Position numbers and translations under genes: made by a program. A stretch of 64,000 bases of DNA from Acholoe squamosa (taxonomy: Eukaryota > Annelida > Polychaeta > Phyllodocida > Polynoidae): assembly GCA_949317995.1 (NCBI GenBank), contig OX439043.1, positions 6,130,501 to 6,194,500 of the forward strand. The letters are read 5' to 3'. The notes under the pieces are model-generated. The model worked only from the letters and a program-made list of their open reading frames with translations, made no database searches and had not been told where the DNA came from. Positions 1 through 9,500 of the stretch are shown here, piece by piece; the stretch's first letter is position 1; the number at the start of each line of letters is the position of its first letter.

Positions 1-1226
1 AAGAAGGGAGGATGAAGAAGATTGCCTCTCAAGCGACAAACTGACACGCTGGAAGGGGAACACACTGACACACTACACATGTCACACAAATCAGAACGTA
101 AAAGTTTGATAACATATATTTAACTTTAATCTTCTGCACAGATAGGTTCTATAGCACTTTAGGCACACACGCACACAATGCATCTTAAAGGGCATGAGAC
201 CTTATTTTTCATGCTTATTGTGTTACAACAATAACCAATAGAGTTTTGTTACCCTCCCCCCCCCATCCACAAAGCAATTCAATGGGTAAGACTCCTTTCC
301 AAATATTTAAAAAATCGATTCCCCTCTGTTTACAAATTTTATAGTCTCGTACATGAGCAAATAATTACCTGATTCTCACAATAAAGGTTGTTTTAGGGAG
401 CCAAAACAGTCTGCTTTCAGAATGAACTACAATCCCCAAATTGATATTCTGACCCCTAAGACAATCGCTGTTATGCTGGGCTGGTCGCATATAAGCACAG
501 GTGCGACAAAGTTGGCAACTACAGCACACTAATATGGTACACGAGCAAATGTCAACGACCATGGAATATGTTTGTATCGTATTCCCCAAAGTGGGGCTGG
601 CATATTCCACAAACCCGTTATATGGCTAAGTAGAATGGACCGGCCCCATAGTGACCTTATGGAACCGGACTGGTTCCCAGGAGCGCCACTTCCATGCTAA
701 CATGAGTGACTTGCGGCTCTGGTATTATGATTTTGCTGGTTACAGAGCTTAAACAAGAAACCTTGCTATAAAGGTTACACAGGTTTGAAAGCTTTTAGAT
801 AAAAGAAACACAACAACATTTACTCATTTTGTACACTTGTACCTAGCGCCATATGATGGCACTAGTGACTGCCACAATGTCCCTGAACTTGACACTCTTA
901 AAGCATGTTTCAGACTAGAAAAATAGAACATATGCTTGAAGAGTGAGTAGTATTTCCAGTTCTTGCACACTAAGGAGTGAGGCATAGTGGCAGTTAAATA
1001 TAGTTATCTCCCACTACCCTTTGCTGCTTCCTGTATGGTGGTGCCCTGAGGGCTTATACCTCAGGGCATCAGAGTAATTTTGTTGCAGCATTTCAGATGA
1101 TCATCAGCCATGGAATATGAGCATATTGTATTCCATACCCCCATAAAATACAGAAGTTCTTGTACTAATCTAAAACAACGATCGTATCTGCCATGACACA
1201 AACAACTGTATATATATCATCCACAG
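1..1226. other. Upstream/5' intronic sequence of the neuropeptide exon
   Basis: No coding exon is recognisable here. The stretch holds a fragment of dispersed family M around 540-605 (CCATGGAATAT..GTATTCC motif, seen again at 1108-1140, 3810, 9880 and 39650) and a small perfect hairpin at 1042-1068 with arms TGCCCTGAGG. The non-coding first exon that genes of this superfamily often have may lie here or further upstream; I cannot locate it. Confidence 0.4.
1207..1226 (+). other. Probable 3' splice acceptor just before the start codon
   Basis: The sequence tatatatatcatccacag ends at the base before the ATG at 1227. The AG is well placed, although the pyrimidine tract is weak. In GnRH-type genes a non-coding first exon is commonly joined within a few bases of the initiator codon, so an acceptor here fits the family. 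Alternatively the ATG lies in a first exon and the AG is chance. Confidence 0.45.
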
Positions 1227-1418
1227 ATGAAGTCTCTGACCCTGTGTGCGTGTATCGTCCTCCTCCTGGTGGTCAGTGAGGTAACTAGTCAGCACGCACA
1301 CTTCAGTACTGGTTGGACCCCCGGGTACGGCATGGGTAAACGCGCAGACCGGGGTGTGGCGCCGCTGGACTGCCCCGCCCGTGCTGATACCCTCTACCGG
1401 ATGATTGAACTTGGACTG
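1227..1418 (+). CDS. GnRH/AKH/corazonin-superfamily prepropeptide, first coding exon (partial gene)
   Basis: This exon encodes 64 residues of a secreted neuropeptide precursor. Residues 1-21 form a classic signal peptide (Lys at position 3, hydrophobic core CACIVLLLVV, likely cleavage after Thr-Ser). The peptide starts at Gln22, able to cyclise to pyroglutamate, and reads QHAHFSTGWTPGYGM. It is followed by Gly37-Lys38-Arg39, an amidation donor plus dibasic cleavage site. The HFSxGWxPG core matches spiralian GnRH-like peptides; the wider Gln..Phe-Ser..Trp pattern is shared with AKH and corazonin. After KR, an associated peptide with one Cys (residue 49) and the helix-like stretch ADTLYRMIELGL runs into a GTAAGT donor in phase 0, the same layout as known GnRH/AKH genes. 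Unusual: three residues (Tyr-Gly-Met) separate the PG from the amidation Gly, so the mature peptide should end in Met-amide unless processed otherwise. Downstream exon(s), expected to hold a second Cys and the stop, were not found. Receptor subtype (GnRH versus corazonin) cannot be settled from sequence alone. Confidence 0.85.
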
Positions 1419-1424
1419 GTAAGT
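1419..1424 (+). other. 5' splice donor GTAAGT
   Basis: CTG|GTAAGT follows codon 64 in phase 0. It is a full consensus donor. Reading through it gives only eight more codons before a stop, in repeat sequence, which supports real splicing here. Confidence 0.8.
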
Positions 1425-1429
1425 GGCCA

Positions 1430-1510
1430 CCACTCACCTCCATAATCAAGGTCTGTGCATAGCAAATAAAAGCACCAGGGGGCAGCATTGTTCCCTTTAG
1501 TTTCTCACCC
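1430..1510 (+). repeat. Repeat X, left part (split by a retroposon)
   Basis: Matches one arm of the palindromic repeat at 58894-59195 almost base for base: ctcacctccataatcaagg, the CACCAGGGGGCAGCA box, then ttccctttag..tctcaccc. The match stops at 1510 where the poly(T) of the inserted element begins and resumes at 3388. It starts only about 10 bp after the splice donor. Confidence 0.85.
1473..1487 (+). promoter_or_regulatory. CTCF-like motif carried by repeat X
   Basis: CACCAGGGGGCAGCA is very close to the conserved CTCF core known in bilaterians (CCASYAGRKGGCRS type). It lies 55 bp inside the intron after the neuropeptide exon. Binding is inference only. Confidence 0.4.
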
Positions 1511-1533
1511 TTTTTTTTTGAACAGATTTAAAC

Positions 1534-1539
1534 TTTATT
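1534..1539 (-). promoter_or_regulatory. Poly(A) signal AATAAA of the retroposon
   Basis: TTTATT on the plus strand reads AATAAA on the minus strand, downstream of the ORF stop and 14 bp before the poly(A) run, the normal spacing for a cleaved and polyadenylated transcript. Confidence 0.7.
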
Positions 1540-1779
1540 AGCCATAACGTGTCATACATTCATATCCAAGTTCATCGATACACTGTAAGCTCAACAATAG
1601 AAGATCAAAAAATGTGATTACATCCTGGTAACTACCATATAAAGAATGTTAATAAATCATAGCAAAGTCTATATAGATACTCAAAGTTTCTCTAATATGT
1701 AATTACTCTATTAAAGTTCATCCAGCATGTAGGCCGTAATAGACAAAAGAAAGTCAAATGTCAAAAATCAAATTCAATG

Positions 1780-3282
1780 TCAACCAGTCTGAGGTGCAGC
1801 GGGTTGGGGTACATCTTGAGCAGTGTTTTCATCACCAGGTGGGTCAAAGATTGGATCTTGATCGTCATCTTTTTCCTGTCTTGCTTCCTCTGCCATCTCT
1901 CCTGTATCGTTGTCATCATCATCATCATCGTCATCATCATACCGTAGTAATTCGTCTCTGACGCGCATTAGGGTATATCCATGGAGGTTTTCACCCTTGA
2001 GATTACCTCTCGTGCAGTCCGTGTACTGTCCCAGGTGGAGGCAAGCCCCCCACACGGGGTGGTAGCTGGCCTCATACATTTCCTTACCTTCAAATGATCT
2101 CAAAAATGTACTCATGGGCTTCTTGTAGAATTTCGCCTTAAGTATACGGTACATTTCAGTCTCAGCTTTCTTGGACCATTCTGGTTTCTGCTTAATCTTT
2201 TTGCCTTCTGCCATTATAAGAAATGGATCCTGAAGTTTCATGATACGTTCTAAGGCTGGTGGGTCCTTGCAGTAGACTGCTTTTTGGGCCTGAAAGGCCT
2301 GCTCAGCACAACAATAGTTCACCCCCTCCATTTTGAAGGGTGACATATAGAGGTTTGACAGTCTATTGTATGGAGACCTATACATTACCCCATCAGGTGT
2401 ACTGGCTGTTGTAGCTTTTTCCATGTTTAAGTCGTTGTATGGCAGGGCATTTAACAAGTGATGACCATACGACTTGCCTTCAAGAATAATAGATCGTTGT
2501 CTAAGTTGAACTCGATACCCACTTGCCTTTGCATGAAAGTACATGCATCTTAGGTCGTTAAACCTCTTGAATTCCTTGTCGTTAAGTTCATCACCGATCG
2601 ATACTTTCTTATATTCCTGTTTGCCCTTGAGATTTTTCAGTTTTTTCATCATTTTCGCTTTAATATCAGGTCTTTTAAACACTAGCCGGATAGGTATATT
2701 TGTTTTTGCCTGGGCGCCGCCATTTTGGATCGGGGTTTCGTCGCGCGTGACACTTTCTACACAAGAGATGTCCCATTCTGCGCGAATATCACGGAACAAT
2801 TTACCAACCTTTTCCAATAAATTCTCATCAGCGCTGTATGACAGTCCTTGAATTATTACAATTTTCCTTCTTTCATTTACCTCCATTTTATCAAACTTGT
2901 TGGCATGCTCTGATAAAATCCGAGTTTGTGCGGCTAAAACCGTTGTGTGACCTTTCATGGCTTCCTCCGTCGCTGTCAATGTACTCGTAACGCCAAGCAT
3001 GGTGCCTTCAGTGGAGGTAATTCTCTGATTTATGTTTCCCAGGGTCATATTGGTGTCAATATTAGTCTGGTTGAGTTTATCGATGGTAGTGGTTAAGTTG
3101 TCCAAGGTAGATTGCATACTGTCACATTTTGACTCCGTGTCAGCCATCCGCTTGCCTAGGCTGTTGACAGCTACGATAATGTCGAGTAACGACGCATCAT
3201 TTCTCAACAAATCATCCTTTCCCCTGGTTTTGGAGGTGGCTCTTATAGTTGACATGGCTATTGTCGTAGAATAGGTGTTCAT
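1780..3282 (-). CDS. LINE-ORF1-like protein fused to a NADAR (YbiA-like N-glycosidase) domain
   Basis: An intact 500-residue ORF. Residues about 31-132 are heptad-rich and predicted coiled coil (Ser/Thr/Leu/Asn repeats). Residues about 138-275 read like the RNA-binding middle of LINE ORF1 proteins: KIVIIQGL, then IPIRLVFKRPDIKAKMMKKL, then the KNLKG..YKKVSIGDEL region and a basic segment ending in EGKSY. Residues about 299-447 match the NADAR family (known to hydrolyse N-glycosidic bonds of NAD/ADP-ribose-type or riboflavin-intermediate substrates): SPYNRLSNLY, SPFKMEG, CAEQAFQAQKA with the conserved Glu327, EWSKKAETEMYRILKAKF, YEASYHPVWGACLHLG, and GENLHGYTLMRVRDELL. The tail (449-500) is acidic, with a run of nine Asp encoded by a GAT/GAC microsatellite. 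The first Met (3282) is used; Met10 is an alternative. Lack of stops or frameshifts implies recent insertion or selection. Enzyme activity is inferred from family only. Confidence 0.8.
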   Translation of the reverse strand: MNTYSTTIAMSTIRATSKTRGKDDLLRNDASLLDIIVAVNSLGKRMADTESKCDSMQSTLDNLTTTIDKLNQTNIDTNMTLGNINQRITSTEGTMLGVTSTLTATEEAMKGHTTVLAAQTRILSEHANKFDKMEVNERRKIVIIQGLSYSADENLLEKVGKLFRDIRAEWDISCVESVTRDETPIQNGGAQAKTNIPIRLVFKRPDIKAKMMKKLKNLKGKQEYKKVSIGDELNDKEFKRFNDLRCMYFHAKASGYRVQLRQRSIILEGKSYGHHLLNALPYNDLNMEKATTASTPDGVMYRSPYNRLSNLYMSPFKMEGVNYCCAEQAFQAQKAVYCKDPPALERIMKLQDPFLIMAEGKKIKQKPEWSKKAETEMYRILKAKFYKKPMSTFLRSFEGKEMYEASYHPVWGACLHLGQYTDCTRGNLKGENLHGYTLMRVRDELLRYDDDDDDDDDNDTGEMAEEARQEKDDDQDPIFDPPGDENTAQDVPQPAAPQTG

Positions 3283-3387
3283 TCACTTCCTTGACAAAAT
3301 TTGTAGTCCAAAGACAGTTTAAATCATGTAAAAAAGTCCTATTTCACGGGAGCTATCGACGATGCAGCTCAACCTTGTGACGCCATT

Positions 3388-3450
3388 CCCTTCTATAGCA
3401 TATAGATAACACCTACATAGACTTAACCTGGTAACCAGTCCACGCCCGTG
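3388..3450 (+). repeat. Repeat X, right part
   Basis: Continues the interrupted copy: ttctatagcata.agataac, then cctggtaaccagtcca.gcccgtg, matching 59142-59195. Immediately downstream the phrase GGCTGAATCATTACTTT occurs twice, 42 bp apart (3456 and 3498), a small local duplication. Confidence 0.85.
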
Positions 3451-5810
3451 TAAGTGGCTGAATCATTACTTTAACTAGTTTAGTTGGACTGGTAAATGGC
3501 TGAATCATTACTTTCAGTTGCTCTAGTTTAGTTGCCCTTATTTCCCTCCAGAATTTACCTTGGTTTGATCCTAACCTTCTCCTGGTTTTTCCCAAGAGAT
3601 TACTTTTCCCAATTTTTCATCAACATTTCATTGTTTTTTTTTCTAAAATATCTTGTGTGTCAGTTGTGGCTTATACTCGAGGATTACCCCTTTCTACACC
3701 TGATAGAAGCTGGCTGAACTCCAGGGTGTGGCTTTTGGGATGAGGATCATAATTTACATTACATTAGAACGAAACTCTGGTTCCATAAGCTCAGATACAT
3801 GTCCACTACCATGGAATATTTTTGTATCTTATTCCCCGAGGTGCAGCCATGTTTGGTGTGCCTTATACGCTATGTACATCTTATACATGAGGTATTACGA
3901 TGCCCTGTAGGGGGCGCATGGTGCAGTAATAGACCCCTGGTGAGGGACTCCTGTATGGACACCAGGTGGCTCTGACTGCACCAGTTGGCTCCCTCCCGCA
4001 GGTACCCTCTTATGGGCAAATGTAGAACTAGAAGGTCTTCATTTCAGCACTACTGTAGTATCCACCGTATAAGATGTGGCTTGTAATCTGGGTTTTAAAT
4101 TTCTCGGAACCCGCAATGTAGAGACAAAGATCTTTAATTTGATATATTACACCCACCCAAACTTGCAACAGCAGATGGGCTTCAAGGGTGTTCGCGTTGG
4201 TCCTATTACTACATATTGTTGAATGATGTATACAGGTGTTTTGTAAATGTAGTTAATTATTTCAGTATATAACACTTTTGTTCAAGAAATGGGTCTACAG
4301 ATATTTTGATTATGTGCCCATATTCCCCTTTTTGTAAGGTGTTTGTGGTGACATTTTATATTAGTGTTAATAAATAAGTTTAAGAGCTATAACAGATAAC
4401 ATGATTTTTATTTCATCTGGTTATTTGGTTTCTAAATACATTCATGATTGACTTAAATTTTCTGACAATTTTTGGTGAAACCTCTCGTCCCTCTAACCTG
4501 GAGGGGTGATTTTCCGCAATTTCTTTTTCCTGAGGGTACATGAGCTGTACATTTGGGCTGGATCTGTGTCAGTTTGGTCAAGCAGGGAACATCTTTGTCA
4601 GCCAGACCTCCCGGTCCGGCCGCTCTTTCTTTCCTTCTTTTCAAATTGGTATTTTTGTGATCATTGATGCTTCATAATAATTGCAACATCATCTTTTGTT
4701 GTTTGTTTATTGGCGTAAAATATCTCACACAGTATCAAAATGAGTTTTACAATAATGGCCATATAAAAATTATGTCTCACATTGTATAATATTCTACTCA
4801 TAAATAAATCTCTGCTCATCTTACCCCAATGTTTGTGTGTGTGTGTGTGAGTGTGTGTATGTGTGTTGCAGAACCAAATTCACCAAGCGTCTTATTAAGT
4901 TATTTCAATCTCACTAGTAATGAATCTTGAAGAAAAACCTCCTTCATTTCGCATGTCACCTTAGGGTCTTCTAATACCTTACAACACTCATATTAGTCTC
5001 AAGAAGGATTCTTTGTTAGGGGCATGTTGCACATTGGCCTCAAGCCTATCCCATAACAACAGGTCATCATTGACTTACAGTTATCTGCACAGTACACTAA
5101 ACAACGTATTAAAACCTCAGAAAGGAGATGATGAAAATAATCTAAAAGAAATCTAATATGCATTCATCTTATTGTAGAATGAGTTGCGGCGCATGCGTCG
5201 TGATTGTCTGACAGAGGATGCGTGAACAGGACAAGTATAAAGGTAAGACCTGTCTGTATATATTGATGTTTATCAACGAAACAACTACTGAATTAAGGGC
5301 TGGATCATCATGGGAAGGTTTAAATTTATTGAAAGGTTGAAACACAGAAACCAATCAAAGAGCTGTGTCATGTCTAGGCTTCTAAATATGTGACCTCCAA
5401 ACCAATTCTTATTGATGGATCATGGTCTAATTGGTAGGGAGCTATAGATGTCACATTAAACACCCCTTTTAAAAATCCTAAGTGTATCTGATAGCTAGCA
5501 TTAACATTAAGCCCTCGATGGAGACACCCCCCTTGTGGTGGATCGGCCACAATGTACGCCATGTTCGTTTAGTTCTGTGTATCTATTTCATGTCTGGAGA
5601 AGTGGAATACGGAGGGCCCCTAGGCTCAACCTAGGAGCTCCGTATCTCACAACCCCATGGGATAACCCTCCTATGTATCTCACGGCCAGTGAGAGCACCC
5701 CAAATGGGCATTAAACATGTAAATAATCATCTTTTTTTTTATGTAATTTTAAAGAGCTTTAACAATTTTTGACTCAGATGACATGAAATAAATACAAAGC
5801 TTCACTTGTA
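3451..5810. other. Non-coding stretch with a few short repeats
   Basis: No exon or RNA gene is recognised. It contains a family M fragment at 3799-3850, a (GT)n run at about 4832-4867, and an imperfect hairpin at 5607-5645 with outer arms ATACGGAG/CTCCGTAT and inner CCTAGG arms. The piece 5519-5560 resembles the GGAGACACCCCC..GGTGGATCGGCCAC arm seen at 52569-52648. Confidence 0.5.
3904..3918 (+). promoter_or_regulatory. CTCF-like motif
   Basis: CCTGTAGGGGGCGCA is a close match to the bilaterian CTCF core. It is not inside any repeat family I recognised. Confidence 0.35.
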
Positions 5811-5819
5811 TTGGGTATG

Positions 5820-6005
5820 GCAAAGCCTCGTGAGATAACCCTCAGCCTTGTGAGCCTTGAAGCCTCGTGAAATAACCCTCAGCTATACCCAATACAGGTG
5901 AACCTTAGGCTTCGCCTCGTGAGATAACCCTCAGCCATACCCAATACCGGTGAACCTTAGGCTTCGCCTCGTGAGATAACTCTCAGCCATATCCAACACG
6001 AGTGA
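5820..6005 (+). repeat. Minisatellite, about 58 bp period
   Basis: Units of the form CTCGTGAGATAACCCTCAGC followed by catacccaatac.ggtgaaccttaggcttcgc are repeated about three times, with a shorter degenerate start at 5820-5880. The last unit is the most diverged. Confidence 0.8.
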
Positions 6006-6154
6006 ACATTTGTCTATGAATCTTCTCACCTGGTTTCTGATGACAGATGGAGCCACTGAGCTAATCTAATGGCGCTTTTGTCAACATGGATTAAAATGCT
6101 GGAAATCTTTTATTATTGCACATGTGTGTAGCATTGGTATTAGCATTAGTTTGC

Positions 6155-6393
6155 CCTATAAGGGTCGCTGATGCATTAAGGCATCATTGGTTGTCATGAT
6201 GCATGAATGCAGCCCTGGCGAGTAACTCCCCAGGAGTGCATTCCTGTATCATGCTGACCCCACGGGGCTGATATTTCCCCGGACGCTCAGCATGATACTC
6301 CAATGAAGTGGTGGCGAGCAGACTCGCCAGTACTTCATTGGTGCATCATGACAACTGTAATACACTCCTACATCAGCGGCCCTTAAAGGGTTA
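6155..6393. mobile_element. Family A modular palindromic element, copy 1
   Basis: A near-complete copy bounded by aagggtcgctgatgcatta and its inverse tacatcagcggcccttaaagg. It carries all three family hairpins in order: the GAATGCAGCCCTGGCGAG stem, the CATGCTGACCC..stem, and the CCAATGAAGTGGTGGCGAG stem. Confidence 0.85.
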
Positions 6394-6589
6394 AAGCTCA
6401 CAAATGGGAGAAGGGGTCTTAAACCCTCTGCACTAAGTCCCCTCTTTGCAGATATTGTCATATATTTCAACTTATAATAAAGATATTTTAAAATATTATT
6501 TACTTATCTTCACTTCATGATTAAATTAAGGTCCCTGTCCTCCTTGACATGTTCCTGAGTCAAGAAGAGATGTAAATTGTTGTCCAAAT

Positions 6590-6795
6590 AATGGTGCCAT
6601 CCCTGCCCCAAAGTTGCCAGAGACCTATCGTTATCTTCACAGAGATTTCTTGTATAACTATACTCATTAACTGCCACCTGGGGCTTCCTGTAAGAAACCT
6701 ACACTAGTTCACTGCAATACAATTACGCTGGCTCACTGTTCAGATTTATGAGGATTCCTCGTAGATTCAACAGTTATTTTTCACAGTGCACTTCT
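6590..6795 (-). mobile_element. Family E element
   Basis: Shares aaagttgccagagac, ttcacagagattt.ttgta, gccacctggggcttc and gtagattcaacagttatttttcacagtgca with copies at 10818, 15325, 20765, 34808, 36398 and 58035. Ends are tttttcacagtgca and its inverse tgcactgtaaaaa (seen complete at 20770), so it is a short inverted-repeat element of about 220 bp. No coding capacity. Confidence 0.7.
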
Positions 6796-7042
6796 TCATT
6801 GTAGCTAACCACCACTAGGACGCAGGGGCACGGTCATGCAGCGGGTGCAGCTGGCGCAGCGGGTGCAGGCAGGCAAACTTGGGGACTTCTTCAGCATTGG
6901 CAACATCAATTATAACAAGTGACAAATTAAAACCATGTCCTTCTCTTCACTTTGTGGATCTGAATGGAGAAAATGGAACAAATAAATGAATGCTATTTTG
7001 TACAATTAGATTTGTGTGATTATTGATTAATTGTTGACAAGG

Positions 7043-7205
7043 CCAAAAAAAAAACTGTGTTTCCGGTAACGTGGTCCAAAAAGTGTAGGTTGGTAGATCA
7101 TATTTTTATTCACATCCAAGGCCTCATATAGTCATACTTTGCTAGGTATTCGATGGTTATTATAACAAAGGATCGTTTCCTGAATGAAATATGAGAAGAT
7201 GATGG

Positions 7206-7272
<67 letters not shown>

Positions 7273-7371
7273 TTTGACATAAAAACTTCCAAAAGATTTG
7301 AGGTCTGCCCCTTTTACCTGAGATCAGTCAGGTGACCGGAAATCTTTTTTTTTCCTTTTTATTTTTGGCCT
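7043..7371 (+). mobile_element. Family C element, with an internal (TA)n expansion
   Basis: Begins ggccaaaaaaaaaactgtgtttccggtaac and ends gtgaccggaaat..tttttggcctaaa, so its ends are inverted. Copies occur at 12490-12757, 44931-45172 (inside a family B element) and, truncated, at 53280-53460. Confidence 0.65.
7208..7268. repeat. (TA)n microsatellite
   Basis: An uninterrupted TA run of about 60 bp inside the family C copy. Confidence 0.95.
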
Positions 7372-7549
7372 AAACCACTGAGACATGAATAGTGATGATA
7401 GAAATTTCTAAAACAATGATGAATGGATGTTTTCTGTCCATTCAATAGATAAATAGAACTGTGCATTTGGAATAAAAGTACAAAACTACCACACACATAA
7501 GATGTGGCTTATAGTCAAAGGTACATGTATGAGCCGTGCTGAATTTGAA

Positions 7550-7711
7550 TTTTTTGGAGTTGCTTGCCATATAGCGGCCGGGAGCGCAGCGACCGTAGCA
7601 ACTTCATTATGTTTTCGGGTTGTCAATGACGTCACGGTCACCTTGTGACGCAATTTGTGACATCATACGTCGGCCGTGACTCACATGTTGGCCGCAGAGT
7701 GGCAACTCCTA
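7550..7711 (+). mobile_element. Family O element rich in TGACGTCA-like sites
   Basis: Begins ttttttggagttgcttgcc and ends gagtggcaactcc; an inverted-orientation copy sits at 34324-34490 and a fragment at 58008-58040. The interior holds several TGACGTCA/TGACATCA octamers, which are CRE-like. Non-coding. Confidence 0.7.
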
Positions 7712-8036
7712 TCAGAGGTCCTTGCAACATTTTTCTTGTTAGTGTGACAGCTAGGTCACGCAGGAAGAGTTAAAGTTATTGGTGCTTACCTTATGTTGTA
7801 CACAGGAAATCATCCTACAGAAAAATGCTCGATAAGACAACTATTATGACTGGATATGCACCAATATGTTTTTTTTTTTCTCCTGAAATGAGGTCATTAA
7901 AGTAGAAAAATGCAGCATGAAAGAGAAAAAAGATGGAGTAAAATTAGGTAACAATGGTCAAATTGATCATATCATTTACCTCAACACTCATGGAGGCAAA
8001 TTGCAATAAAACCCTCTGCATTCCAGGCCATCATTT

Positions 8037-8100
8037 GATGTATGATCTACCAATGAGACTACCCGCCAGCACTTCATTGGTGCATCGCGACGACCATTAG
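8037..8100. repeat. Family A fragment
   Basis: Contains ccgccagcacttcattggtgcatcgcgacgaccattagg, one half of the CCAATGAAGTGCTGGCG module. Confidence 0.6.
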
Positions 8101-8383
8101 GAACAACTAATTATTTAGGCCTATCCTAAAATATCTTTAGCATTAGGCCTAGAACTTGAAGGCGAACCATGAAGGGTGTGCGATGCACGTGCCCAAAGAC
8201 ATTTCTGCTTAATTCTGAGGCCAAGATGAGATTAGAACAACAGTCTTTAGACTGCTTTAGTTTGCATTTGAAGACAACAAATTGCAATAAAGTTCAAAGT
8301 CCTGATGGAAAGATCTATTTACAAATGTTTATGCTCATTTGTATTTGAATTATAAATCAAGACCTCTGTAGTTCTCCTCTATA

Positions 8384-8398
8384 CCACTAGAGGGCTGT
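8384..8398 (+). promoter_or_regulatory. CTCF-like motif
   Basis: CCACTAGAGGGCTGT, close to the CTCF core; single occurrence outside a recognised repeat. Confidence 0.35.
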
Positions 8399-8841
8399 GG
8401 TTGAATGAAGTTAGTATTGTTCACACCAGTGGGCCATACTGTGAAATGTCAGCTAGCATTCTAAAAATAAAAGAACTGATGAAAAAACTATCAGATTATA
8501 TCATCTAAAAAAATCAGCATGAATTTCAACCGCAAATAGTTTAACAACACATTGATCTAACTGAATCACGTTTCTGCCGCTAGGTGTCACAAATGTATGT
8601 TACCTGACAGTACAGTTCAGTCAAGAGGGGGATCCATCTCTGCTTGCCCTGGTGGAAATGAGAAGAATAATTATGACATCCGAGGGCCTAGAATAGCCAG
8701 TTCACAGAGCACTAGTGACCCCATGTGAGAGTAAGGAGAACTAACTTATAATGGAAGTCTATGAGAAGAACCTACAGACACCACAAGTGGGCATGATTTC
8801 CAAACATAAGCAGAGGGTCTCTCCTAGGGTCTCCCCTATTT

Positions 8842-9500
8842 TTATGATAGGAGAACTGGGTACCAGGGAGAGGTGAACCAATAGTAGAACTGGGTAACAC
8901 AGAGAAGTGAACTCAAAGGAAAACTGGGTACAAGGAAAAAGTGAACACTGGGGTAAAGTGGGTACCAGAGAGAGGTCAATACCCGTCAATACCAAAACCA
9001 ACCGGACACCACCAAAAATCAAAATAAGCTGCAGACTGATGGATATCAGTCACTGATGGACAGCTTAGGGACAGTATCCATAGGGTCCCCTGCTCTCAAG
9101 TTCTATTGGAGCTTGGAGTTTGTTATATTATTCGTTTCTAGTTCACCCCAAATCTTTTAAAATCAAATATCAGTGCACACCAGGGGCCACCGAGCAGCCG
9201 GCGGGCGGCTGCCATCACCTCTTGACACTATTTGCAGTCATGTGATTATTCTGGGCTGTCACTGACCTGATGCATGTTGTCAGTGTACTGTCACCTGCCT
9301 CAAGGCAGCTGACCGTGCCGTCACCGACATGCTTCAGGCACGTTACAACTGGATTTTTTGGGATAAGGTATGCACTTCTGTGGTACTCAGATTTCCCAGG
9401 GGTTCACTTCTCTGTAGGATTCAGATCTCTGATGTGTTCACTTCTCTCTGGTATTCACTTCTCCTGGGGTTCACGTCTCCATGGTTCTCACTTCTCCAGT
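8842..9500. mobile_element. Foldback-like structure with inverted arrays of short subrepeats
   Basis: Left (8842-8990) has about four units of 31-36 bp each containing aactgggtaccagggagaggtgaac-like sequence. Right (9365-9500) has inverse units of the type gggttcacttctc.. repeated about six times. The core (about 9020-9300) shares segments with the element at 11065-11479 in opposite orientation (the cagtcactgatgga..gggacagtatc and ggcggctgccatcac parts). ORFs here are by-products of the repeat. Confidence 0.6.

Larger units (their letters stand above)
1511..3387 (-). mobile_element. Poly(A)-tailed retroposed element encoding a NADAR-fused ORF1 protein
   Basis: The element lies on the minus strand and interrupts repeat X exactly between ctcaccc and ttctatagc, as shown by comparison with the uninterrupted copy near 59140-59150. 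Its 3' end is a run of nine T on the plus strand (a poly(A) tail), 14 bp beyond an AATAAA signal. The flanks CCCTT (1508-1512 and 3388-3392) fit a short target-site duplication, though the poly(T) makes its length ambiguous. It has a 5' leader of about 105 bp, one intact 500-codon ORF and a 3' leader of about 240 bp. There is no reverse transcriptase. The form is that of a half-LINE (ORF1-only, HAL1-like) element or a retrocopy of an mRNA, mobilised in trans. Confidence 0.75.

Noticed and set aside
365..610. 81-codon minus-strand ORF upstream of the neuropeptide exon
   Set aside because: Its start falls in a family M fragment and it has no conserved features.
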